Program-made: the position numbers and the translations under genes
The notes under the pieces: model-generated
What the model was told of the DNA's origin: nothing
What the model saw: the letters and a program-made list of their open reading frames with translations, nothing else
Databases searched by the model: none
DNA from: Dyadobacter sp. SG02
GTDB lineage: Bacteria; Bacteroidota; Bacteroidia; Cytophagales; Spirosomataceae
Length of the DNA stretch: 64,000 bases
Direction of reading: 5' to 3'
Assembly (NCBI RefSeq): GCF_900109045.1
Contig: NZ_FNYL01000001.1
Coordinates: 599,303-663,302 of the forward strand
Shown here: positions 16,819-26,181 of the stretch, in pieces
How the letters are laid out: the number at the start of each line of letters is the position of its first letter
How positions within the stretch are numbered: the first letter of the stretch is position 1

Positions 16819-16850
16819 AAAGCCCCCGCATCATCGCAGGGGCTTTTCTG
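16819..16850. terminator. Bidirectional terminator between Hsp20 and SusD genes
   Basis: Stem AAAGCCCC...GGGGCTTT (16819-16829 with 16836-16846, one internal mismatch) with T-rich tails on both strands. It stops both the Hsp20 operon and the convergent SusCD operon. Confidence 0.8.
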
Positions 16851-16891
16851 ATTACAAACGCTTAACAAATACTGGTTTTAACTAACCAAAA

Positions 16892-18670
16892 TCATTTATA
16901 CGCAGGGTCTTGTGTGAGCGTAGCTGCTCCCGCCTTGTACGACCGGTCGATCGCCTCCTGCGGAATCGGGAAATACTCGTTTTTACCCTTTGTGAAAACT
17001 GCTCCTTTTTTGTAAACCCTCTTGTTGGCCTCCACCGCTACATAAGCATTCAGCGTTTCCGCGGCGATACCCCAGCGTTGCAGATCGAAGAAACGGTGAC
17101 CTTCCATAGCAAATTCCAGACGGCTTTCGAAACGTACCGCCTTGCGGGCGGTTGCGGCGTCCGCCCAGGCCTGGTCGTAAGTTTTAATCACATAGTTCGC
17201 TGCCGGCTCATTCAACACAGAATAGTCGTCCCTCGATTTGGGTCCCTGAACGGCTTTTTTGACAAAGCCAGCCGGGTTGGCGGCACGGGTACGGATCTGG
17301 TTCACCAGTTTCCGCGCGTTTTCGAGGTTACCCAGTTCCACTTCACATTCGGCGAGCCACAAAAGGATCATTCCGTAACGCATAATGCGGTAGTTGTTGC
17401 TTGACAGGTTACCCCAGCCATTGATCCCGAAGCCCGCTTTCTCGGAAATGTGTTTTTTGGGAGAATAGGGCCCTGCGTAAGTCTGATCGCGGATAAAATC
17501 GCTGCCGTGAATTTTGAAATCCTTGAAAAGAATGCCCCGGCGACCTACGGTCTGATCCAGACGCGGATCGAGCGTGCCGGTGTAAGGTACGAACGGGTCG
17601 GTATATTTCAGGCCCTGGTCGTTTTTCACATCGCTTTCATTGAAAGTGTCCAGCAACGGGAGGCCGGTGGCACTGGTTTTAAATGCATTCACCAGGTTTT
17701 GCGAAGGCTGGTAAAATCCGCAGCATCCCCAGGGGTCGATGTACGGGTGAGCCAAACCTACGCCCGCGTCAGCCGCGTCGCCGGATGCACTCGAAACCGC
17801 GTACTGGATTTCAAAGATCGACTCGACATTGTTACGGGTGGCGATCAGGAAGTTATCCTCGAACTTCGGCGCCAGCGAAAATTTACCCGACGCGATAATT
17901 TGTTCCAGAATAGGTTTCGCCTTTTGCAATACAGCCACATTGGCAGCGCCGGTGGTCACGTTCCAACCCTGGTACATATAAGCTTTGGCAAGGAAAGCCA
18001 GCGCTGCCCACTTGGTAGGACGGCCGACCTGTGATTGTACTTCGGGAAGACCTTCGGAAGCCGCTTTAAAATCAGCCTCTATCATCGGCCATACGTCCTT
18101 GTCATTCGGAATTTTGGTACTTTCGAGGTCGTCCAGCTTGTAAATTGTCTCATCGATATATGGAATTGTTTTCCACATTTTCTTTGCTTCGAAGTGATAC
18201 AAGCCGCGCAGGAATCGCGCTTCGGCCATAATCTGCTTTCTGCGGGCGTCGCTGATCTCCGGCACTTCGGCCATCGTGTTGATCACATCGTTGGTACGGG
18301 CCACTCCTTTATACAAGCCCCGCCACTTATTTCTGATGTGGTTGTTAGTTGGCTGGAAGTCATATTTTTCGATAAATGACTGTTCTGGCTGGTCACCGGC
18401 GTCTGTCCCTTTGTAGGAATCATCGGAAGCGAGTCCACCGAAAACCCAACTCTGGATATCGTTGTTCCAGGAATCCTGGCCATCGAGGCCCTGACCGTCG
18501 ATCATCGCATAGGCCCCGACCAGCAAACCTTCCACACCAGAAGGTGTTTTAAGGGCCGTCGGACTGTATTGGCCCTGTGGATCGCGACTCAAAAATTCGT
18601 CCTTGCAAGCAGAGACTATTCCGATCGCCAAACCCACCGAAAGCATATATTTTACAATTCTTGCATTCAT
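16892..18670 (-). CDS. SusD/RagB-family nutrient-binding outer-membrane lipoprotein
   Basis: 592 residues. Lipoprotein signal with lipobox VSAC near residue 22, then the start pattern FLSRDPQGQYSP of RagB/SusD proteins. TPR-like helices, RGLYHFEAKK near 147 and a C-terminal SusD domain (RFESRLEFAMEGHRFFDLQRWG near 519-540) are present. It caps the SusC barrel at 18710-21898 and binds the glycan or peptide at the cell surface. The gap to the susC stop is 39 bp. Substrate is not readable; no glycosidase is directly attached. Confidence 0.95.
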   Translation of the reverse strand: MNARIVKYMLSVGLAIGIVSACKDEFLSRDPQGQYSPTALKTPSGVEGLLVGAYAMIDGQGLDGQDSWNNDIQSWVFGGLASDDSYKGTDAGDQPEQSFIEKYDFQPTNNHIRNKWRGLYKGVARTNDVINTMAEVPEISDARRKQIMAEARFLRGLYHFEAKKMWKTIPYIDETIYKLDDLESTKIPNDKDVWPMIEADFKAASEGLPEVQSQVGRPTKWAALAFLAKAYMYQGWNVTTGAANVAVLQKAKPILEQIIASGKFSLAPKFEDNFLIATRNNVESIFEIQYAVSSASGDAADAGVGLAHPYIDPWGCCGFYQPSQNLVNAFKTSATGLPLLDTFNESDVKNDQGLKYTDPFVPYTGTLDPRLDQTVGRRGILFKDFKIHGSDFIRDQTYAGPYSPKKHISEKAGFGINGWGNLSSNNYRIMRYGMILLWLAECEVELGNLENARKLVNQIRTRAANPAGFVKKAVQGPKSRDDYSVLNEPAANYVIKTYDQAWADAATARKAVRFESRLEFAMEGHRFFDLQRWGIAAETLNAYVAVEANKRVYKKGAVFTKGKNEYFPIPQEAIDRSYKAGAATLTQDPAYK

Positions 18671-18709
18671 ATATATTGAATATTTAGGATCAGTAGAAAA
18701 AACCGGTTG

Positions 18710-21700
18710 TCAGAATGAAACGTTGAGCCCCACCAGGAATGTCCTGGAAACAGGCATATAACCTCCGTCAAAGCCCAGCGTACGGTCTTCACCTGTCTGA
18801 ATTTCAGGGTTCAGACCAGTGTATTTGCTGACAGTGAACATATTCTGTCCCTGGACATAGAGCTGCGCATTACTGAAACCGATTTTGCTTGATACTGCTT
18901 TTGGTAATGTATAAGTAAGCTGCACGTTTTTCAGGCGGAAATAGGTACCTTTTTCAACGAAGTAGCTCGACGGGCGGCTGCTGATCTGATCATCCGCATC
19001 CATGATGGGCACGGTTCCTTCCTTATGATCAGGCTGCCATGCGTCGTACAACGCACGTTTCGCACGGTTACCCTGGAATGTGTTGAAATCGGTAAAATAA
19101 CGCAGGTAGCTGAATATCTCGTTACCCACCACACCATTACCAAATACCGTCAGGTCGAAAGCCTTGTAACCAATGTTCACGTTTATACCATACACGAAGT
19201 CGGGGTGCGGGTTACCGATAACGGTCCGGTCATCATCCGTGATCTTGCCGTCATTGTTGATATCCGCGATTTTGAACTTACCTGCCTTATTATACGATCC
19301 GTAAGGTGCCCAGGCTTTGGCTTCTTCGTCGGACTGGAAGATTCCCAGCACTTTATAACCATAGTAGGACGATATCGGCAGTCCAGCTTGTGTGAGCGTC
19401 ACCGCCGGCACACGTGAGCCTGCACCAAAATATTTGGTATTATCGCTTTCATCGAGTTTATCCACCGTGTTGCGGTACATCGAGTAGTTTACAGAAGCAC
19501 CGTAGCGCAGCTCGCCTTTCATTGCTGTGTTGCGATATGACAACCCAAGGTCGATACCCTTGTTCGTCATTTGGCCCACATTGAAAGAAGGAGCATTGGC
19601 ATCGCCGGCTGTGTAAGTGATCGGTGTCGAGAAGAGCATATCGGTAGTTTTCCGGTTCCAGAAATCCAGTTCGAGCGTCAACGCGTCGTTCAGGAAAGTC
19701 GCGTCCAAACCGATGTTATTGGAAGTTGTAGTCTCCCATTTCGCATTGGGGTTACCAAATGAAGCCGCATCATAACCAATCGTTGGCTGACTTCCTGATC
19801 CGTCGATCGGATAACCTGCGTTGAAAATGTTGGCCCGGTAGGTCGTGAAGGCATTGTAGTCCCCGATTTTCTGGTTACCTGTTTTACCCCAACCGTAGCG
19901 CAGTTTCATGTCATTGATAAAGCTCGCCGACTTCATAAAGTTCTCATCCGACAACCGCCATCCCAAGCTGAATGCCGGGAAGACCGCGCTTCTGGAAGCC
20001 TGCTGAAAGCGGGAAGAAGCATCATTACGCAAGATAAACTGGAACAGATATTTGTCCGCAAAAGCGTAGTTAACTTTCCCGAATTGCGAGTAGAGGCTGT
20101 AATCGCGGTTTACACCACCGTAGTTGGACGCCTTGGTTGCATCACCGAGGTTGAGATAGTTGATAATGGATGGAATTTCAAATGCATAACCTGAACGGGC
20201 CGCGCCGAATTCCTCCGCAAACTCGCGGATTGCTTCAACCCCCACGTAAGCATCCACTTTGTGATTGGTACCAAAGTTGTGAGAGTAACTCAAAGTATTC
20301 GTCCAAACCCATTGGTAGGAATACTTATTGGTTGATCTCGACTCGTTGTTGAAGCTACCTTCAACATATTCGGGATTGGCGCGACCTATGTAACGCCCAC
20401 GTTCGCTTACTCCATCGATACCAAGACTCGTTTTAACAGTCAGGTTAGGAATAATGTCGAACTCTCCGTACACATTACCGAACGCGCGCAGTCGGTAGGT
20501 ACGGTTATCCATCTGGCGGTAAAGCGTCGCATACGGGTTGGAGTTGTTACCCAGGTTGGCACCCCTTGAACCGGCGAAATTGCCTTTGATGTCATAAACA
20601 GGCAATAACGGGTGGTGCTTGAAGCTACCAGAAACCGCATTTTGCTCATCATTGTTTCCGAAACCTCCCTTTCTGTTATCAAACGACACTGCCAGGTTCT
20701 CCCCTACGCGGAATCGTTTGTTGGCAGTTGAAAACTCGGTGTTGGCCCGCACAGTATAACGATCGTAGCCAATGAATTTAACGACACCGTCCTGGCTGAA
20801 ATACCCCACTGACAATGCATAGCGGCTGTTTTCAGTACCACCACTTGCCGATAACTGATAATTTTGAATGGGTGCTGTTGTAGTGAGTTCTCGCCACCAG
20901 TTAGTATCTGCGGCCTTGGTGATCGCGTAAATATTACCGGGTACGAGTGAATACTTGGCAGGATCCACGTCGGGAGTGCCTTCCTTGCCTTTGCTGGGGA
21001 ACACATAATCAGGGATGGTAACCTCGCCATTCGGACCGAATGTGTACTGACCATGCGAAGGCGTCTTACCTGCGTATTTATCGGCCAGGTAAAGGTATTC
21101 CCCCAATTCTTTGGCATTCAGCGCTTCCACTTCCTTATAAGCCTTCTGCGTTCCGTAATAAGCGTTGAATGAAATCACCGGCTTACCAATTTTACCGCGT
21201 TTGGTGGTGATAATTACTACCCCGTTTGCCGCCCGCGAGCCGTAAATGGACGCCGAAGATGCGTCTTTCAGGATCTGGATCGTCTCAATGTCGTTGGGGT
21301 TAAGGTTACCCTGGTTCTCCGTCGGCACGCCATCGATAATGAACAGCGGGTCGTTGTTACCAATGGTACCGAACCCCCGTATACGCACAGTCGCGTTTCC
21401 GCCGGGCGTTGCGTCGTTCACGATGTTCAGACCCGATGCCCGGCCTTGCAATTGCTGGGCAAATGTAGTGGCCGGAACAGATTGCAGGTCTTTCGCATTT
21501 ACAGTCGTTACTGAACCCGTAATGTCACGCCGCGATTGCGAACCGTAACCGGTCACAATCACTTCTTCGAGTGCGCTCACGTCACTCGTCATCGAAACGT
21601 CTATCACCGTCCGGTTACCAATCGCCACATCCTTAGCCGTATAGCCAATGAATGAAAAAACCAGCATCTGAGCGCTGGAAGGCACTTTAATGGAATACTT

Positions 21701-21898
21701 GCCATCCGCGTCCGTAGTGACGCCGATGGTCGTGGAACCTTTTAGTGTGACAGAGGCTCCCGGCAAGCTCGAACCGGATTGCTCATCCATAACCTTTCCG
21801 GTGATGGTGATATCCTGTGAAAAAGCTACGTGGGAGGTGAGAAAGAGGAGCACGCAAAAAACCAGCCTGCTTCCCAGGTGAAGGTAGTTTTGTTTCAT
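18710..21898 (-). CDS. SusC/RagA-family TonB-linked outer-membrane transporter
   Basis: 1062 residues. Signal peptide (cleavage near FSQ-DI), an N-terminal carboxypeptidase-regulatory domain (ITGKVMDEQSGSSLPGASV...), a TonB box-like segment (EEVIVTGYGSQ near 112-122), a plug with the SusC motif VRIRGFGTIGNNDPLFIIDGVP and a C-terminal barrel ending in Phe. Imports large nutrients with energy from TonB-ExbBD, together with the SusD lipoprotein downstream. It has no N-terminal STN domain, so direct FecR-type signalling is unlikely. A weak -7 element is at 21988-21995. Confidence 0.96.
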   Translation of the reverse strand: MKQNYLHLGSRLVFCVLLFLTSHVAFSQDITITGKVMDEQSGSSLPGASVTLKGSTTIGVTTDADGKYSIKVPSSAQMLVFSFIGYTAKDVAIGNRTVIDVSMTSDVSALEEVIVTGYGSQSRRDITGSVTTVNAKDLQSVPATTFAQQLQGRASGLNIVNDATPGGNATVRIRGFGTIGNNDPLFIIDGVPTENQGNLNPNDIETIQILKDASSASIYGSRAANGVVIITTKRGKIGKPVISFNAYYGTQKAYKEVEALNAKELGEYLYLADKYAGKTPSHGQYTFGPNGEVTIPDYVFPSKGKEGTPDVDPAKYSLVPGNIYAITKAADTNWWRELTTTAPIQNYQLSASGGTENSRYALSVGYFSQDGVVKFIGYDRYTVRANTEFSTANKRFRVGENLAVSFDNRKGGFGNNDEQNAVSGSFKHHPLLPVYDIKGNFAGSRGANLGNNSNPYATLYRQMDNRTYRLRAFGNVYGEFDIIPNLTVKTSLGIDGVSERGRYIGRANPEYVEGSFNNESRSTNKYSYQWVWTNTLSYSHNFGTNHKVDAYVGVEAIREFAEEFGAARSGYAFEIPSIINYLNLGDATKASNYGGVNRDYSLYSQFGKVNYAFADKYLFQFILRNDASSRFQQASRSAVFPAFSLGWRLSDENFMKSASFINDMKLRYGWGKTGNQKIGDYNAFTTYRANIFNAGYPIDGSGSQPTIGYDAASFGNPNAKWETTTSNNIGLDATFLNDALTLELDFWNRKTTDMLFSTPITYTAGDANAPSFNVGQMTNKGIDLGLSYRNTAMKGELRYGASVNYSMYRNTVDKLDESDNTKYFGAGSRVPAVTLTQAGLPISSYYGYKVLGIFQSDEEAKAWAPYGSYNKAGKFKIADINNDGKITDDDRTVIGNPHPDFVYGINVNIGYKAFDLTVFGNGVVGNEIFSYLRYFTDFNTFQGNRAKRALYDAWQPDHKEGTVPIMDADDQISSRPSSYFVEKGTYFRLKNVQLTYTLPKAVSSKIGFSNAQLYVQGQNMFTVSKYTGLNPEIQTGEDRTLGFDGGYMPVSRTFLVGLNVSF

Positions 21899-22316
21899 CG
21901 TATTTAGTCAGGTTAATATAGTTATGCATCCCAAAAATATTCATTTACAATCATTAAATAATCTAATAACTACAAAATATATTCAATCAAATATAAAATT
22001 GCACTATTCCATCTAAATAGGTAAAGCAGAATTGATTTATTCCAAGAAATAAGGGCCCGTTTTGAAAATTTTTAATCTCTTTTTAATCTCTGTTTTAATA
22101 AGTGTCAACGCTACAAATAACATGTTATCAGTCATTTATAGTAAAAAGTCAGTTACAAAACTTTAATTCTAACGCCTCTTTAAAAAGATAAAATATCTAT
22201 ATCGTCCATCAGACGCATTTTGGCCAGTCTTTTCGGATTTTTTATACAATTAACTTAAATATTTATATTCCTATCTTGACCAAAATTCACTCCAAATAGG
22301 AAAAGTCATATTATAA
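21899..22316. other. AT-rich control region upstream of SusC
   Basis: About 420 bp without a gene. It holds a -7-like TATATTTG on the minus strand (21995-21988) without a good -33 partner, and a perfect tandem repeat of TTTTTAATCTC (22069-22090) followed by a third degenerate copy. Nothing else recognisable. Confidence 0.45.
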
Positions 22317-22322
22317 CAAAAA

Positions 22323-22347
22323 TGCCGCTACGAGCACCGTAACGGCA
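22323..22347 (-). terminator. Rho-independent terminator after the VCBS gene
   Basis: 10-bp stem (22347-22338 with 22332-22323, one G-U pair, 5-nt loop) followed on the minus strand by TTTTTG. It separates the VCBS transcript from the SusC operon. Confidence 0.8.
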
Positions 22348-22390
22348 AAATACTACAATCGAACAGGCGGAGGCGTTCAGACTCTGACGG

Positions 22391-25300
22391 CTATTTCAGC
22401 TCTCTCTTTTTACCTTGCGAGTCGGTAACGGTTATAGCAGATACGTAATCCGGCAGGAACAATGCGTGACTCGATTGCGACAGGAACGACGAGCCGTAGC
22501 CCGGCTCCTCACGTCTCGATTTCCCGTTCTTCAAATGCAGCAGCACCGACGTTTCGCCAGCCGCCAGGCTGATTTTGCGCGTCGGCCTGGTCGCACGGTG
22601 GAAGCGTAGCAGCTCGCGGTTTTGCGAGGTTACCGATAGCCGGTTGCCATCAGACGAGGCCACGCGCACGAGGCCCTTCATATTGCCGCCCGCCATATAG
22701 CCGCTTTCCGAAATGCTTAGCGGACGGAAGCCTCCCTTGCCATCGCCTTTCAACACAAGCCCGTACATGGCGTCGTAGCGCCCTACCGATACCTCAGAGC
22801 CGTAATCATTTCCCGTCAGCATCAGATCGAGGTTACCGTCCTGGTCGAAATCATCGGCGATCATCCCAAATAATGGTGCAAACTGCGCCTGAACAGGCAG
22901 CTCGTGCAATGCGAACTTGCCGCCACCCTGGTTCTCGATGTAGCTGCTTTTCATCCATGTAGCCGACAAATGCAATGCATCCTTCAATTCCTCCGGTTTC
23001 AGAATATCCGGCAATCCCGCCTCGGCGAACTTACTGTATTCCTGGAAACGCTGCCGAACCTGAATTACCTGCTTGCCCATATCATCGCGGGTATTGTATG
23101 GAAATTCCTTGTAAGTGCCGTCCTCCGCTTTGTAAAAAACGGTCGGTAATGCATCGAAGTAGCCGTCGTTGTTAAAATCCTTCGCGTACACGCTCACGGG
23201 ACGGCTTTCCGAAGCCCGGCTGAGCGTATTTGCTCCGAGGTTCCCGCCGATATAGTCCATGTCGCCGTCGTTATCGAAATCGCCCGCCACGAGGCTTCCC
23301 CACCATCCTTTCTTCGCTTCGAGCCCGGTGGCTACCTTTTTGAATTTACCTTTCTCGTTTTTCAGGAAAGTCAATGGCATCCATTCCCCGGCGAGCAGGA
23401 GGTCCGGCCAGCCGTCATTGTCATAATCGGTCCAGAGCGCGTCGCAGACCAGCCCGATGCCAGCCAGCTCGGGCGCCACCGCGGCCGTAACATTAGAAAA
23501 ACGAACCGTACCGGTGCCATTGGAATCGTTGCGCAGGATATAACTTGAAACCGGTTTCGGATATTTCCCGGCTTCTACCCTTCCTCCTATAAACAAATCA
23601 AGGTCGCCGTCGCGGTCGTAATCAACGGCTTTCACACAGGAACCATTCACTAAAAATGCGGGTAATGCGGCACTATCGTGGGTAAAATGTCCCTTTCCAT
23701 CGTTGAGGTACAATGCATTCTTCAATGCGTCGGAGCCTTCTTTGAGCTCGTAGCTACCGCTCACGATGTAAAGATCCAGGTCCTGATCCCGGTCTGCATC
23801 GAAAAGCACCACGCCCATGTCTTCGGTTGTTTTCTCGAAACCTTCCAGCCCCGGCAGCAAATCCGCCACTGTGAATTTGCCATCCGGTTTCTGGAGTAAA
23901 AACCGTCCTTTGTGCAGGTACGCGCCGCCCACGAACACATCTTCCAGCCCATCGCCATTCACATCCCCCGCCGCAAGCGCCGGCCCGAACTGCGACATTT
24001 TATGCGGCAACAGCTTCTGCACATTGAAATCGATAATGTCCATTTCCTCGTGACGATACGGCACATTCAAATCGCCCGTGATATCGGTAAACAGCGGCGT
24101 CACAGGCTGTTCGGCGGATGTCGGCACTATGGCGGCGTCCTTCTCATTCACGACCAGCAGCTGATTGGCCTTAATATGCTTCAAAACCTGACTTTTCCCG
24201 CCCGGCCAGGTGATTTTTACTTCCTGCAAAGCCTTCTCCTTCCCTAAGCCAAAGTGTAAAACCGGCTCGACGGTCGATAAATAGCCCCGGTAAGGCGAGT
24301 TTTCGGCGACTTGTTTTTTTCCGTCCGGGTAAGTGATTTCCGCAATCGCGCCGATCCCCGCCCCATTGTAACGATCCCCCTTAAACGCGATACGCAGATA
24401 ATTGCTTTCCGCCGGCCTGAGCTGAATGCTGTTGTTGCGATACACCATTGCCGAGTCATTGATATTGTTGACGACGTAATCCAGGTCACCATCGTTATCT
24501 AGATCGGCATAGGCGGCGCCGTTTGAAAACCCCGGTGTTTCGATACCCCAGTCGGTGGTTACGTCGTCGAAACCCAGGTTACCGTTATTTTTAAATGCAA
24601 AATTCCTGATCCTGACACTCGGAATGTAGTCGAGCATCATTTTGGGTGCCACTATACTCGACACCTCGGAGCGATAGGCCATGAAATCGAGATCGGTAAT
24701 GTCTCTTGGGAAGCCATTTGTAATAATAATATCCCGAAAGCCGTCATTATCAAAATCTGTGACCATCGGCGTCCAGCTCCAATCCGTCTCGGCAACGCCG
24801 CCAAGCAGCCCTATTTCACTAAAAACCGGCGAATGGGCTCCCTCGACAGGGCTTCCCATATTGAGTTGCAATGTGTTTCTGGCCACCTGGTACTGGTAAC
24901 CGAAAAGGTCGTTGTTCTGGTAAGTCACATAGCTGTTCGCCGGCGTCATCATTTTTTTACGGCGGTTGGTCGCCGGCATCATATCCACTGCCACCACATC
25001 CACGAGGCCGTCGTTATTAATATCCGCTACATCGTTCCCCATCGCCGAATACGACGTGTGTTTGAAATAGCTTGCGGACTTGTCCGTGAAGGTTCCGTTG
25101 CCGTTATTAATGTAGAGAAGGTCGTTGGTAAGGTAGTCATTCGTGATGTACACATCCTTCCAGCCATCCTGGTTCACGTCCGTCACGTTGATACCCAGGC
25201 TGTAACCTTCGATCAGAATGCCTGCTTCTTTCGATACATTGGTAAAAACCGGGTGATTCAACCTGGCGTCCCAGTCGTTGCGGTACAACCGGTCGGTGCG

Positions 25301-25945
25301 GCGGGAGGAGCCGTCGACGATCTTTTGGTGGTATTTGTTTGGAATATTATTATCATCCATTTCATTGACGATCAGGAACAAATCCAGGTCGCCATCATTG
25401 TCGTAATCGAAAAATGCCGCATTGGTCGTGTGCGTCGTATCGGCAATCCCGTACTCCTTGCCCATTTCTTTGAAAACCGGCACTTTATCTTTCCCGATGC
25501 CTTGGTTTACATACAGGAGGTTCTCGCGCTGCTGCGCTACCTTGCGCACCGACGCACACACGTAGATATCCAGCAGTTTGTCATTGTTAATATCCACTAA
25601 GGCCACGCCCGTCGACCATTTATTTTCCGGCGCAACACCCGCTTTGTCCGTAACATCCTCGAATTTGAGGTCACCTTTATTCAAATACAGCTTGTTCGGG
25701 GAAGTGTTCCCGGTAAAATATACGTCGGGCAGGCTGTCGTTGTTGAAATCGCCCAAGGCCACGCCCCCGCCGTTGTAGACATACTCGAATGCGAGAATAT
25801 TCATCGTATCGTTTTCGGCGATACGGTTCGAAAACTGAATACCTGTCTCACCGGCAGGCAGTTCGGTAAAAGTTTTGAGTTCTTTTTTGCAGGATACAAG
25901 CAGGGTCGTCCCCACCAATACAGGAAGTAAGCGCTTCACGAACAT
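22391..25945 (-). CDS. VCBS/FG-GAP repeat lipoprotein with ASPIC/UnbV domain (CRTAC1-like)
   Basis: 1184 residues. Lipobox LVSC near residue 19. I count 14 calcium-loop motifs of the DxDxDG type (for example DYDNDGDLD, DVNQDGWKD, DFDQDGNLD), arranged as two beta-propeller blocks on either side of an ASPIC/UnbV domain (about 515-600: YLRIAFKGD...PGGKSQVL). Such surface lipoproteins accompany SusC/SusD loci in Cytophagales and are thought to bind glycans or partners through calcium; the role is not proven. It lies upstream of susC on the same strand but with its own terminator. Confidence 0.9.
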   Translation of the reverse strand: MFVKRLLPVLVGTTLLVSCKKELKTFTELPAGETGIQFSNRIAENDTMNILAFEYVYNGGGVALGDFNNDSLPDVYFTGNTSPNKLYLNKGDLKFEDVTDKAGVAPENKWSTGVALVDINNDKLLDIYVCASVRKVAQQRENLLYVNQGIGKDKVPVFKEMGKEYGIADTTHTTNAAFFDYDNDGDLDLFLIVNEMDDNNIPNKYHQKIVDGSSRRTDRLYRNDWDARLNHPVFTNVSKEAGILIEGYSLGINVTDVNQDGWKDVYITNDYLTNDLLYINNGNGTFTDKSASYFKHTSYSAMGNDVADINNDGLVDVVAVDMMPATNRRKKMMTPANSYVTYQNNDLFGYQYQVARNTLQLNMGSPVEGAHSPVFSEIGLLGGVAETDWSWTPMVTDFDNDGFRDIIITNGFPRDITDLDFMAYRSEVSSIVAPKMMLDYIPSVRIRNFAFKNNGNLGFDDVTTDWGIETPGFSNGAAYADLDNDGDLDYVVNNINDSAMVYRNNSIQLRPAESNYLRIAFKGDRYNGAGIGAIAEITYPDGKKQVAENSPYRGYLSTVEPVLHFGLGKEKALQEVKITWPGGKSQVLKHIKANQLLVVNEKDAAIVPTSAEQPVTPLFTDITGDLNVPYRHEEMDIIDFNVQKLLPHKMSQFGPALAAGDVNGDGLEDVFVGGAYLHKGRFLLQKPDGKFTVADLLPGLEGFEKTTEDMGVVLFDADRDQDLDLYIVSGSYELKEGSDALKNALYLNDGKGHFTHDSAALPAFLVNGSCVKAVDYDRDGDLDLFIGGRVEAGKYPKPVSSYILRNDSNGTGTVRFSNVTAAVAPELAGIGLVCDALWTDYDNDGWPDLLLAGEWMPLTFLKNEKGKFKKVATGLEAKKGWWGSLVAGDFDNDGDMDYIGGNLGANTLSRASESRPVSVYAKDFNNDGYFDALPTVFYKAEDGTYKEFPYNTRDDMGKQVIQVRQRFQEYSKFAEAGLPDILKPEELKDALHLSATWMKSSYIENQGGGKFALHELPVQAQFAPLFGMIADDFDQDGNLDLMLTGNDYGSEVSVGRYDAMYGLVLKGDGKGGFRPLSISESGYMAGGNMKGLVRVASSDGNRLSVTSQNRELLRFHRATRPTRKISLAAGETSVLLHLKNGKSRREEPGYGSSFLSQSSHALFLPDYVSAITVTDSQGKKRELK

Positions 25946-25996
25946 TAGCCAGGTGCAATAAGTTAGCGGAATCAGGATATTTCGAAATTAAGAAAA

Positions 25997-26022
25997 GGAG
26001 ATGGCAAATGCATACCATCTCC
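25997..26022 (-). terminator. Rho-independent terminator after the 26182 gene
   Basis: Perfect 8-bp stem GGAGATGG/CCATCTCC (26022-26015 with 26004-25997, 10-nt loop) followed on the minus strand by TTTTCTTAA. Confidence 0.75.
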
Positions 26023-26181
26023 CTAAATTAGTTAGGTTTGAAATGCTTAAAGCCAGGGGTAAGTTTTCAGGAAGTCTGTTCCTGAGCTATTAACCGGCCT
26101 CTTTTTGGCATTATTTAACTAAATAATTAAACTTATACAAGTCCATATGCTAATATTTAGCAGAAGGCTAGAAATTAGTAT

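Noticed and set aside
21899..22390. Hidden small gene or RNA in the 490-bp gap upstream of SusC
   Set aside because: No open frame with coding character and no conserved fold recognisable beyond the terminator of the VCBS gene.
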